In this document: positions 1 through 4,628 of the stretch, in pieces
How the letters are laid out: every line of letters begins with the position of its first letter
How positions within the stretch are numbered: position 1 is the first letter of the stretch
Assembly: GCA_017445685.1 (NCBI GenBank)
Contig: JAFSTS010000273.1
Span: forward strand, 1-8,130
Source of the DNA: Clostridia bacterium
Lineage (GTDB): Bacteria; Bacillota_A; Clostridia; Oscillospirales; Acutalibacteraceae
Reading direction: 5' to 3'
DNA: 8,130 nt
The notes under the pieces: model-generated
Database searches by the model: none
What the model saw: the letters and a program-made list of their open reading frames with translations, nothing else
Told to the model about the DNA's origin: nothing
Program-made: the position numbers and the translations under genes

Positions 1-735
1 ATATGTGACGAAACAGGCTTCGGTGTTTTCAACCGGTTTCTTTGCGTCAAAGGAAAAAGGTGTTGTCCTTTCGTCACCCTGCTGAATTTCCATTTTGGAA
101 AAATCAATACTTCTTCTGTTGATTCTTGAAGGTGTTCCCGTTTTAAAACGCCTTGTTTTTATACCAAGCTCATTAAGCGCGACAGAGAGCCTGTTTGCAG
201 GAAACATTCCGTCAGGGCCGCTTTCGTAGGAGACATCTCCGACATAGATTCTTCCGCCGAGGAAAGTTCCCGTTGCGAGTATGACGCATTTTGCCGTATA
301 TTCAGCCTCAAGGTGAGTCGTCAGACGCCAGTTGTCTCCATCTCTTTTAAGATCAACGATTTCAGCCTGCCGCAGGTCGAGCTTTTCCTGCTTTTCAAGC
401 GCGTGCTTCATATATTGAGAATAACAGCGTCTGTCGATTTGGGCGCGAAGGCTGTGAACGGCAGGGCCTTTTCCGAGGTTTAACATTCTGTTTTGCAGAG
501 TGTTGTGATCGGCAGCTTTGCCCATTTCGCCGCCGAGAGCGTCGATTTCACGCACGAGATGACCTTTTGAAGTGCCGCCGATAGACGGGTTGCAGGGCAT
601 ATTTCCGACCCAGTCAAGAGAAACGGTAAAAACGCAGGTGTCACAGCCAAGCCTTGCTGCCGCAAGACCTGCTTCGATACCTGCATGACCTGCGCCGATA
701 ACGGCAACATCATAATGTTTTGCAAAATACTTCAT
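1..735 (-). CDS. mnmG: MnmG (GidA), tRNA uridine-5-carboxymethylaminomethyl modification enzyme, N-terminal part
   Basis: MnmG is an FAD protein that works with the GTPase MnmE to install the (carboxymethyl)aminomethyl group on wobble uridine 34 of certain tRNAs, in the cytoplasm. The reverse strand reads open for 245 codons from ATG at 735 to the left edge, so the C-terminal part (the family is usually about 620-650 residues) lies outside. Visible are the dinucleotide-binding glycine motif GAGHAG at residues 14-19, the family hallmark MPCNPSIGGTSKGHLVREID at 46-65 with its conserved Cys48, the ALGGEMG run that follows, and a later FLGGRIYVGD-type block. The start is set by a GAGGA Shine-Dalgarno at 742-746, six bases upstream. 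It is the second gene of an operon with the VanY-like gene, 9 bp apart. Identification from these motifs is secure. Confidence 0.96.
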   Translation of the reverse strand, partial: MKYFAKHYDVAVIGAGHAGIEAGLAAARLGCDTCVFTVSLDWVGNMPCNPSIGGTSKGHLVREIDALGGEMGKAADHNTLQNRMLNLGKGPAVHSLRAQIDRRCYSQYMKHALEKQEKLDLRQAEIVDLKRDGDNWRLTTHLEAEYTAKCVILATGTFLGGRIYVGDVSYESGPDGMFPANRLSVALNELGIKTRRFKTGTPSRINRRSIDFSKMEIQQGDERTTPFSFDAKKPVENTEACFVTY

Positions 736-741
736 TTTATA

Positions 742-747
742 TCCTCA
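742..747 (-). promoter_or_regulatory. mnmG Shine-Dalgarno overlapping the upstream stop codon
   Basis: On the minus strand the stop TGA of the VanY-like gene (747-745) shares bases with the GAGGA ribosome binding site (746-742) of mnmG. This arrangement is seen directly; it implies co-transcription and possibly translational coupling (inference). Confidence 0.8.
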
Positions 748-1662
748 ATCCAAATAGACGCTCATGTATTCCTCAAGACAGAGGTTTTTCTCTTTCATTT
801 CTTTTGCGGCGTTGACTCCGACAAACCGCCAGCAGTACGGCTGATGATCCATGCCGGTAAGCTTTTCCCTGCCTTCGGGATAGCGAAGAACAAAGCCGTA
901 ATTATGCGCATTTTCTGTCAGCCATTTGTATTCTTCTGTTTTGGAAAAATCACCGTCTTGTGAAACAATGTCAACTGCAAGACCTGCGTTGTGGTCGCTG
1001 CACCCGGGAGGACAAACAGATTTCAGCGCATTGTTGACGATCGTTTTTTTGTCCGTTTTAACAGGCTCAATATAATTTCCCTGTGCGTCGTATGAGCCGC
1101 CGTTTGCGTATTCCTGCGCAGCAATAACTTCGAGATCGTATATTTTATCTTCAAACAGTCTGCGCTGACTTTCAAAATTTCTGTATCCGGAATATGCAGT
1201 AAGCGTCAAACCTGATTTTAGCGCGTCAATATACATCGAATCAAACGCTTTAGCCGCGACGCTTTCAAGCCTTACGGAAGTGCCCGTCAGAAACTGCAAG
1301 TCAAGCTCATAATTTGTCGGCAGAATATAATTTTTGTTCAAAAGCAAAAGATTCCATCCGTTTTTGCTCAATTTTGCAGGGGAGGGGGAGATGCCATAGG
1401 CAGAATATTCATCCTTGAAAGTAAAGTCGTATTCATGAACATCAGTGATAAAGTCAACATCTTCGGCGACAGTGCCGTTTTTATCCGACCAATAAGTTGC
1501 CTTGTTCACAGCGGTTGATTCTTCGGGTGATTTCGGAACGCTTTTTCGAGGGAAAACAAGCGCAATGATCAGTCCAATGATTGAGAAAGCAATAATACCG
1601 ATATATATTCGAAAAAGAAGATCGCGAAGATTCTTCGGCTTCAGCCGGTTTTTCAGTTTCAC
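745..1662 (-). CDS. Membrane-anchored VanY-type D-alanyl-D-alanine carboxypeptidase family protein (M15B) with altered active site
   Basis: This 305-residue protein resembles M15B peptidases (VanY), zinc enzymes that trim the terminal D-Ala of peptidoglycan stem peptides outside the membrane. A basic N-terminus is followed by one membrane segment at about residues 19-37, giving a type II anchor, then the peptidase domain. Visible family motifs are the LLLLNKNYILP block at 105-115, SGYRNFESQRRLF at 158-170, and the zinc motif SxHxxGxAxD at 222-231 (His224, Asp231). The last motif, normally E-P-W-H with the catalytic Glu and third zinc His, here reads Q274-P-Y-C277-W-R-F-V-G, so both key residues are replaced; activity is doubtful or altered. 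The start is taken as GTG at 1662, preceded by GGGGGTGA at 1667-1674; a longer reading from TTG at 1734 would begin inside the -35 box. mnmG follows directly. Confidence 0.88.
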   Translation of the reverse strand: MKLKNRLKPKNLRDLLFRIYIGIIAFSIIGLIIALVFPRKSVPKSPEESTAVNKATYWSDKNGTVAEDVDFITDVHEYDFTFKDEYSAYGISPSPAKLSKNGWNLLLLNKNYILPTNYELDLQFLTGTSVRLESVAAKAFDSMYIDALKSGLTLTAYSGYRNFESQRRLFEDKIYDLEVIAAQEYANGGSYDAQGNYIEPVKTDKKTIVNNALKSVCPPGCSDHNAGLAVDIVSQDGDFSKTEEYKWLTENAHNYGFVLRYPEGREKLTGMDHQPYCWRFVGVNAAKEMKEKNLCLEEYMSVYLD

Positions 1663-1705
1663 ACCGTCACCCCCATAAAAAAATAATAGAAAAAACCGTA
1701 TACAT

Positions 1706-1734
1706 ATTATAATATATAAGCAAAAGATTTTCAA
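1706..1734 (-). promoter_or_regulatory. Sigma-A promoter of the VanY-like/mnmG operon
   Basis: The minus strand has TTGAAA (1734-1729), a 17-base spacer and a perfect TATAAT (1711-1706). Transcription would begin near 1699, leaving a leader of roughly 37 bases before the GTG start at 1662. It points away from the argG promoter, so 1735-1835 is a divergent control region. Confidence 0.85.
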
Positions 1735-1758
1735 CGCTGAAAGAGTCTTGAAGGCACA

Positions 1759-1770
1759 ATTTGTACAAAT
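1759..1770. promoter_or_regulatory. 12-bp perfect palindrome between divergent promoters
   Basis: ATTTGTACAAAT is perfectly self-complementary and lies between the divergent VanY-like and argG promoters, about 25 bp upstream of the former's -35 box. It could be a dimeric regulator site, but a short AT-rich palindrome can arise by chance. Confidence 0.3.
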
Positions 1771-1835
1771 ATTTTATTATTTTTTTATGCAAATGTCAAA
1801 TTTTAATAAACTTGCAAGAAAATTCACAAAAAGGG

Positions 1836-1863
1836 TTGAAATCATGCATAAAAGTAGTATAAT
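1836..1863 (+). promoter_or_regulatory. argG promoter
   Basis: TTGAAA (1836-1841), a 16-base spacer and TATAAT (1858-1863) form a good sigma-A promoter. Transcription should start near 1870, giving a leader of about 60 bases. A GGAGG ribosome binding site (1918-1922) lies seven bases before the ATG. Confidence 0.82.
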
Positions 1864-1914
1864 GATGAATAACAAAAGAAAATATTCATCCGAAAAAATC
1901 GGAAATGCTGAATA
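1864..1914 (+). promoter_or_regulatory. argG leader/operator region with three TGAATA half-sites
   Basis: GATGAATA (1864-1871) and TATTCATC (1883-1890) are exact inverted copies separated by 11 bases and straddle the expected transcription start. A third half-site, TGAATA (1909-1914), can pair with TATTCA (1883-1888) around an inner CCGA/TCGG stem just upstream of the ribosome binding site. The half-site resembles the TGAAT/ATTCA halves of ARG boxes bound by ArgR/AhrC, but the spacing differs from the usual 18-bp box. ArgR control is therefore a hypothesis. Confidence 0.4.
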
Positions 1915-1929
1915 CACGGAGGCTTAAAA

Positions 1930-3168
1930 ATGAAGAAAGAAATCAAAAAAGTTGTCCTTGCATATTCGGGAGGCCTGGACACATCAATAATCATCCCGTG
2001 GCTGAAAGAAAACTATAATAACTGCGAAGTTATAGCTGTTTCAGGCGATGTCGGACAGGGTGCAGAGCTTGACGGACTTGAAGAAAAGGCTATCAAGACA
2101 GGCGCTTCAAAGCTTTATATCGAGCACCTGACCGATGAATTTATCAAAGATTATGTTTACCCGACAATCAAGGCAGGGGCAATTTATGAGGGAGAATATC
2201 TTCTCGGAACATCTTTTGCCCGTCCGCTTATTGCAAAGAGGATCGTTGAGATCGCAAAGGCAGAGGGCGCAGACGCTATTTGCCACGGCTGTACCGGCAA
2301 AGGCAACGATCAGGTTCGTTTTGAGCTTGCAATAAAGGCTTTTGCGCCTGATATGGAAATAATTGCTCCGTGGAGAACATGGGAGTTCAAGTCCAGAGAG
2401 GAAGAGATCGAATACGCTGAGAAGAAAGGTATTCCGTTGAAAATCAACAGAGAGACAAATTATTCCAAGGATAAAAATATTTGGCATCTTTCTCACGAAG
2501 GACTTGACCTTGAAGATCCGGCAAACGAGCCGACATACAATAAACCCGGCTTTTTGGAGATGGGCGTTTCTCCCGAAATGGCGCCCGACAAGCCGGAATA
2601 TATCACTGTTTCCTTTGAAAAAGGCGAAGCTGTTGCGATCGACGGTGTGAAGATGAATCCGACGCAGATCGTTGAAAAGCTCAATGAAGTCGGCGGCAGA
2701 AACGGGATCGGTCTTTGCGACCTTGTTGAAAACAGACTTGTCGGAATGAAGTCGAGAGGCGTTTATGAGACTCCCGGCGGAACGATCCTTTACAGAGCGC
2801 ATCAGGTGCTTGAGACGATCTGCCTTGACAGAGACACCCAGCACTATAAAGCTCTCATCGCTCAGCAGTATGCCGATCTTGTCTATTTCGGAAAGTGGTT
2901 TACGCCTCTGCGTGAAGCTCTTCAGGCTTTCGTCGATAAAACTCAGGAAACTGTTACAGGCGACGTAAAATTCAAGCTCTATAAGGGTAACATCATTAAC
3001 GCAGGAACGACTTCTCCATACTCGCTCTACAGCGAAGATTTTGCGACCTTCGACGCAGACGATGTTTATGACCAGAGCGACTCCGCAGGTTTTATCAACC
3101 TCTACGGACTTCCCATTAAGGTCAAAGCTCTCCTCGACAGAGAAAGAGAAAATAAACAGGGTAAATAA
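1930..3168 (+). CDS. argG: Argininosuccinate synthase
   Basis: ArgG joins citrulline and aspartate with ATP to form argininosuccinate, the penultimate step of arginine synthesis, as a cytoplasmic homotetramer. The 412-residue product is of normal family length. It begins with the N-type ATP pyrophosphatase P-loop AYSGGLDTS (residues 11-19). It also has the [14 protein letters not shown] segment (90-103), the signature [13 protein letters not shown] (120-132; many family members have Ala where this has Cys121), [17 protein letters not shown] (181-197), and the C-terminal [18 protein letters not shown] block with ETPGG (260-284). ATG at 1930 is supported by GGAGG seven bases upstream and by the position of the P-loop. 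The frequent partner argH does not follow; the next 630 bases are repeats and a terminator, so argG appears monocistronic. Its leader carries dyads suggesting arginine-responsive control. Confidence 0.98.
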   Translation: MKKEIKKVVLAYSGGLDTSIIIPWLKENYNNCEVIAVSGDVGQGAELDGLEEKAIKTGASKLYIEHLTDEFIKDYVYPTIKAGAIYEGEYLLGTSFARPLIAKRIVEIAKAEGADAICHGCTGKGNDQVRFELAIKAFAPDMEIIAPWRTWEFKSREEEIEYAEKKGIPLKINRETNYSKDKNIWHLSHEGLDLEDPANEPTYNKPGFLEMGVSPEMAPDKPEYITVSFEKGEAVAIDGVKMNPTQIVEKLNEVGGRNGIGLCDLVENRLVGMKSRGVYETPGGTILYRAHQVLETICLDRDTQHYKALIAQQYADLVYFGKWFTPLREALQAFVDKTQETVTGDVKFKLYKGNIINAGTTSPYSLYSEDFATFDADDVYDQSDSAGFINLYGLPIKVKALLDRERENKQGK

Positions 3169-3227
3169 CAAGAAAGCGCCTGAGGTGCAGAATGTCGCTT
3201 TCGATTCCGCCATCGCCGTTGCCCGAC

Positions 3228-3289
3228 GGCGAGTCGCCGCTGACAAGCCGTATCGGTGTTTATCGGAATTTTTACCGAAGTGCGCGAGC
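3228..3289 (+). repeat. Direct repeat, copy 1
   Basis: This copy shares GTCGCCGCTGACAAGCCG (3233-3250), TGTTTATCGG (3257-3266) and GTGCGCGAGC (3280-3289), in the same order, with copy 2 at 3336-3396. The offset is 108 bp, then 107 bp after a one-base indel. It opens with a tight palindrome (CGGCGA-G-TCGCCG). It is non-coding; open frames across it appear accidental. Confidence 0.75.
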
Positions 3290-3309
3290 AGGAAGTATTA
3301 TTTAATAAT

Positions 3310-3335
3310 GGCTCCCTTGTGTAAAGAGAGCTGGC
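3310..3335. repeat. Short imperfect palindrome between the direct repeats
   Basis: The arms GCTCCCTT (3311-3318) and AAGAGAGC (3324-3331) pair with one mismatch around a short loop. From memory, similar sequences recur between genes in Clostridia genomes, so this is probably one unit of a dispersed repeat family; that cannot be confirmed from one copy. Confidence 0.45.
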
Positions 3336-3396
3336 GGCGTGTCGCCGCTGACAAGCCGGGGAAATGTTTATCGGTCTTGCGGCTATGTGCGCGAGC
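3336..3396 (+). repeat. Direct repeat, copy 2
   Basis: This is the second copy of the 60-bp direct repeat that begins at 3228. The 18-base core GTCGCCGCTGACAAGCCG is at 3341-3358, with TGTTTATCGG at 3365-3374 and GTGCGCGAGC at 3387-3396. The parts between the conserved blocks have diverged. Confidence 0.75.
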
Positions 3397-3418
3397 CGGC
3401 GGCAGGTTGCTTCCTTTC

Positions 3419-3570
3419 AAGGCTTCCCCTTGAGGGGAAGCTGAATGCGACCGTCGGGAGCAGACTGATGAGGTGGAAAACTCAAAATTACATCTTGCTT
3501 TATTATGCTTGCTTCGCAAGCTACACCTCATCCGCCTCGTTCCTCGGCACCTTCCCCTCGAGGGGAAGGC
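3419..3570. mobile_element. MITE-like inverted-repeat element (non-coding)
   Basis: About 150 bp with imperfect inverted ends. The left end carries the hairpin GCTTCCCC-TTGA-GGGGAAGC (3422-3441). The right end carries the perfect 20-bp palindrome at 3550-3569 (CCTTCCCCTC and its complement). Inside, GATGAGGTG (3467-3475) is exactly complementary to CACCTCATC (3524-3532), and a central hairpin GCTTGC-TTC-GCAAGC sits at 3507-3521. There is no transposase, so it would be non-autonomous if mobile. No target-site duplication is clear, so calling it a mobile element is an inference. Confidence 0.5.
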
Positions 3571-3609
3571 AAGAACGGTTACTGCAAAGCCGTTGGTTTC
3601 ATCTGAATC

Positions 3610-3636
3610 CACGGGCGGATGATATCCGCCCCTACA
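3610..3636 (+). repeat. REP-like palindrome, copy 1
   Basis: The core GGGCGGAT-GAT-ATCCGCCC (3613-3631) is a perfect 8-bp stem with a three-base loop, followed by CTACA. The same unit occurs at 6684-6708 (inverted) and 6803-6828 (same orientation), on the far side of the repressor/effector modules. Confidence 0.85.
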
Positions 3637-3714
3637 GGATTCGATTGAAGCCGTCGGTGAGTTTTGAAATTGAAAACCACTCCGAAGTTACTTGCGGCAA
3701 ACTATATATCATCA

Positions 3715-3730
3715 CTCAAGGGGAAGGCTT
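3715..3730 (-). repeat. Inverted copy of the end motif of the MITE-like element
   Basis: CTCAAGGGGAAGGCTT is the reverse complement, at 15 of 16 positions, of 3419-3434. The repeat cluster 3419-3730 is thus bracketed by oppositely oriented copies, which could mark a larger element of about 312 bp or nested insertions. The stretch 3637-3714 between this and the REP-like palindrome shows nothing recognisable. Confidence 0.5.
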
Positions 3731-3751
3731 AGGGGGAGTTTAATATACGCG

Positions 3752-3780
3752 AAAGGGCGGCTGATCATCAGTCGCCTTTT
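3752..3780 (+). terminator. Intrinsic terminator downstream of the argG repeat region
   Basis: The arms AAAGGGCGGCTGA (3752-3764) and TCAGTCGCCTTTT (3768-3780) pair, with two imperfect positions, around a three-base loop and end in T4. It is probably the terminator of the argG transcript, about 580 bp from the argG stop, with the repeats lying between. It may also weakly stop the convergent XRE gene that ends at 3808. Confidence 0.75.
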
Positions 3781-3807
3781 ATAATTTGTATCGAAATCCG
3801 GCTGTTT

Positions 3808-4017
3808 TTAATGTCTTCGAGGGTTATCGGTCTGCATTAAGATATAGTCTGTGCTGACATTATAAAGCTTCGAAAGCCTTACAAGTATCTCGTCTGTCAG
3901 CGGTTGAACTTCCGTTTCAATGTAGCTGTATTTTCGCTGTGTAATACCGATTTTTTCTGCAACCCTCTGTTGAGTCAGGTCGTGGTCTTCGCGCAAATCT
4001 TTTATTCTGCTTTTCAT
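3808..4017 (-). CDS. Small XRE/Cro-CI family transcriptional regulator (module 1)
   Basis: A 69-residue single-domain DNA-binding protein. RIKDLREDHDLTQQRVAEKI at about residues 4-23 supplies helices 1-2 and GITQRKYSYIE the recognition-helix region. A third block ends NVSTDYIL, a common pattern in small Firmicutes Cro/CI repressors. No second domain is visible. ATG at 4017 is chosen because GGTGA lies five bases upstream; a GTG three codons earlier overlaps that ribosome binding site. Its promoter region holds three near-identical dyads (4042-4115), so it very likely binds them, repressing itself and the divergent transcript toward the micro-ORF at 4161. The DNA target and any inducing signal are inferred. 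Confidence 0.87.
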   Translation of the reverse strand: MKSRIKDLREDHDLTQQRVAEKIGITQRKYSYIETEVQPLTDEILVRLSKLYNVSTDYILMQTDNPRRH

Positions 4018-4038
4018 AAATATCACCGACTTTATTTT

Positions 4039-4066
4039 ATAATAGATAAATTTTATCTATTGACAT
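4039..4066 (-). promoter_or_regulatory. Promoter of the module 1 XRE gene
   Basis: The minus strand shows ATGTCA (4066-4061), a 16-base spacer and TATTAT (4044-4039). The spacer is largely filled by operator 1, as expected of an autorepressed promoter. It is weaker than the opposing promoter, and the two share their -35 bases. Confidence 0.55.
4042..4060. promoter_or_regulatory. Module 1 operator 1
   Basis: ATAGATAAATTTTATCTAT is a perfect dyad with 9-bp arms around one central base. It is the best of three similar sites and lies between the -35 and -10 boxes of the XRE gene's promoter. Confidence 0.75.
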
Positions 4067-4088
4067 TTAGATATATTTTATCTATAAT
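4060..4088 (+). promoter_or_regulatory. Consensus sigma-A promoter toward the micro-ORF
   Basis: TTGACA (4060-4065), exactly 17 bases, then TATAAT (4083-4088): a perfect match to the vegetative consensus. Operator 2 fills the spacer and operator 3 follows the expected start near 4095, so this very strong promoter should be tightly repressed. Confidence 0.88.
4068..4084. promoter_or_regulatory. Module 1 operator 2
   Basis: TAGATATATTTTATCTA matches the operator 1 core with one arm mismatch. Its centre is 25 bp from that of operator 1, inside the spacer of the rightward promoter. Confidence 0.7.
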
Positions 4089-4096
4089 ATTGCCCG

Positions 4097-4115
4097 TTAG
4101 ATAGAATTTATCTAA
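4097..4115. promoter_or_regulatory. Module 1 operator 3
   Basis: TTAGATAGAATTTATCTAA has 9-bp arms with one mismatch. Its centre is 30 bp beyond operator 2, just downstream of the predicted rightward transcription start. Confidence 0.7.
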
Positions 4116-4160
4116 AAAAGAGCAGATATTCGTATGCATTTTATTTTAGGACGAAAAGGA

Positions 4161-4232
4161 ATGAAAGGAAAAATGAGCAAAACTTTTAAGCGAATATTGT
4201 GCAGTTTGTTGGTAGTAATGATTTTTATTTAA
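4161..4232 (+). CDS. Micro-ORF: signal-peptide-like hydrophobic peptide, possibly a relic of a secreted protein
   Basis: An unrecognised reading frame of 23 codons from ATG at 4161, or 19 codons from the in-frame ATG at 4173 (MSKTFKRILCSLLVVMIFI). It has a basic start (K, K, KR) followed by a 12-residue hydrophobic run, as in an export signal or a small membrane peptide. AGGA lies nine bases before 4161 and AAAGGA just before 4173. It is the only open frame downstream of the consensus promoter 4060-4088 that has a plausible start. The KRILCxLL stretch resembles the signal peptide of the secreted protein starting at 4629 (KRILCVLLSLIF), suggesting the remnant of a paralogous effector. A genuine small membrane peptide, for example toxin-like, is the alternative. 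Its last 8 bp overlap the end of the convergent XRE gene. Confidence 0.45.
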   Translation: MKGKMSKTFKRILCSLLVVMIFI

Positions 4233-4464
4233 GTAAATCTTCATAAGTGATTTCAAAATATTTTTTAAAAAAGACAAGCTCAATGTCTGTCACAAACCTT
4301 TGACCGGACTCTATACGCTGAATTGCATTTTTGTCTATGTCAAGACCGAGAAGTTGAAGTCTGTCGGCAAGCTCCCTTTGAGAAATGCGTATCTCTTTTC
4401 GGAATTTGGCAATATTCTTTCCGCAAATATTGTTTTTGTTGTCATTTGTTTTGTTGATAAACAT
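4225..4464 (-). CDS. Small XRE-family transcriptional regulator (module 2)
   Basis: A 79-residue helix-turn-helix protein. After a polar Asn/Lys-rich start comes IAKFRKEIRISQRELADRLQ, then the longer LLGLDIDKNAIQRIESGQRF segment and VTDIELVFFKKYFEITYEDLL, a pattern typical of one subgroup of Firmicutes XRE repressors. ATG at 4464 is preferred because GGGGG (4472-4476) precedes it by seven bases; the longer reading from TTG at 4500 would begin within operator O1. A TATAAT on the minus strand (4513-4508) may be its -10 box, but the -35 is poor. Two 19-bp dyads (4481-4499, 4534-4552) lie upstream between it and the divergent secreted protein. Autoregulation and control of that protein are inferred. 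It belongs to a different subgroup from the module 1 regulator, so it is not a simple duplicate. Confidence 0.87.
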   Translation of the reverse strand: MFINKTNDNKNNICGKNIAKFRKEIRISQRELADRLQLLGLDIDKNAIQRIESGQRFVTDIELVFFKKYFEITYEDLLK

Positions 4465-4480
4465 ATAATTTCCCCCATTT

Positions 4481-4499
4481 TGACATTTAGTGCTTGTCA
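4481..4499. promoter_or_regulatory. Module 2 operator O1
   Basis: TGACATTTAGTGCTTGTCA is a 19-bp dyad with TGACA/TGTCA arms. It covers the -35 box (4494-4499) of the promoter for the secreted protein and lies in the leader of the module 2 XRE gene. Its reverse complement shares ACTRAATGTCA with O2. Confidence 0.62.
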
Positions 4500-4522
4500 A
4501 TAATAAAATTATATGTTATAAT
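4494..4522 (+). promoter_or_regulatory. Promoter of the CHAP/lectin secreted protein
   Basis: TTGTCA (4494-4499), a 17-base spacer and TATAAT (4517-4522), with a TGT extension before the -10. Predicted start near 4529, giving a leader of about 100 bases. Operators O1 and O2 cover its -35 and initially transcribed regions. Confidence 0.82.
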
Positions 4523-4533
4523 AATGCCTGACA

Positions 4534-4552
4534 TGACACTTACTGAATGTCA
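4534..4552. promoter_or_regulatory. Module 2 operator O2
   Basis: TGACACTTACTGAATGTCA has the same 19-bp layout as O1, with its centre 53 bp away. An extra TGACA half-site (4529-4533) abuts it. It sits just after the predicted transcription start. Confidence 0.62.
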
Positions 4553-4628
4553 AAAATACAGAGCGACGAGATTTTCGGTTGATTATTCTCGTTGTTTCAA
4601 AAAATTCATCAAAAAGGAGAACAAAAAA

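Noticed and set aside
1660..1734. TTG start at 1734 for the VanY-like protein
   Set aside because: That TTG is the first half of the -35 hexamer TTGAAA. GTG at 1662 has a proper ribosome binding site.
2107..3246. A 379-codon open frame antisense to argG
   Set aside because: It lies opposite a highly conserved gene, has no family resemblance and is a codon-bias shadow.
3228..3396. Possible CRISPR array
   Set aside because: There are only two diverged 60-bp copies, no regular spacers and no cas gene.
3041..3743. Open reading frames of 104-134 codons on both strands across the region after argG
   Set aside because: They run through direct repeats and palindromes, overlap one another, lack good ribosome binding sites and show no recognisable domain. 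The repeated RRVAADKP-type peptide is just the translated DNA repeat.
4060..4070. TTGACATTTAG shared by the module 1 promoter and operator O1 of module 2
   Set aside because: It is explained by the -35 hexamer plus a short chance match; the module 1 site lacks the second TGTCA arm.
4494..4628. TTG starts at 4494 (secreted protein) and 4500 (module 2 XRE gene)
   Set aside because: Both lie in promoter/operator DNA. Internal ATG codons at 4629 and 4464 have strong Shine-Dalgarno sites and give a sensible signal peptide or domain start.
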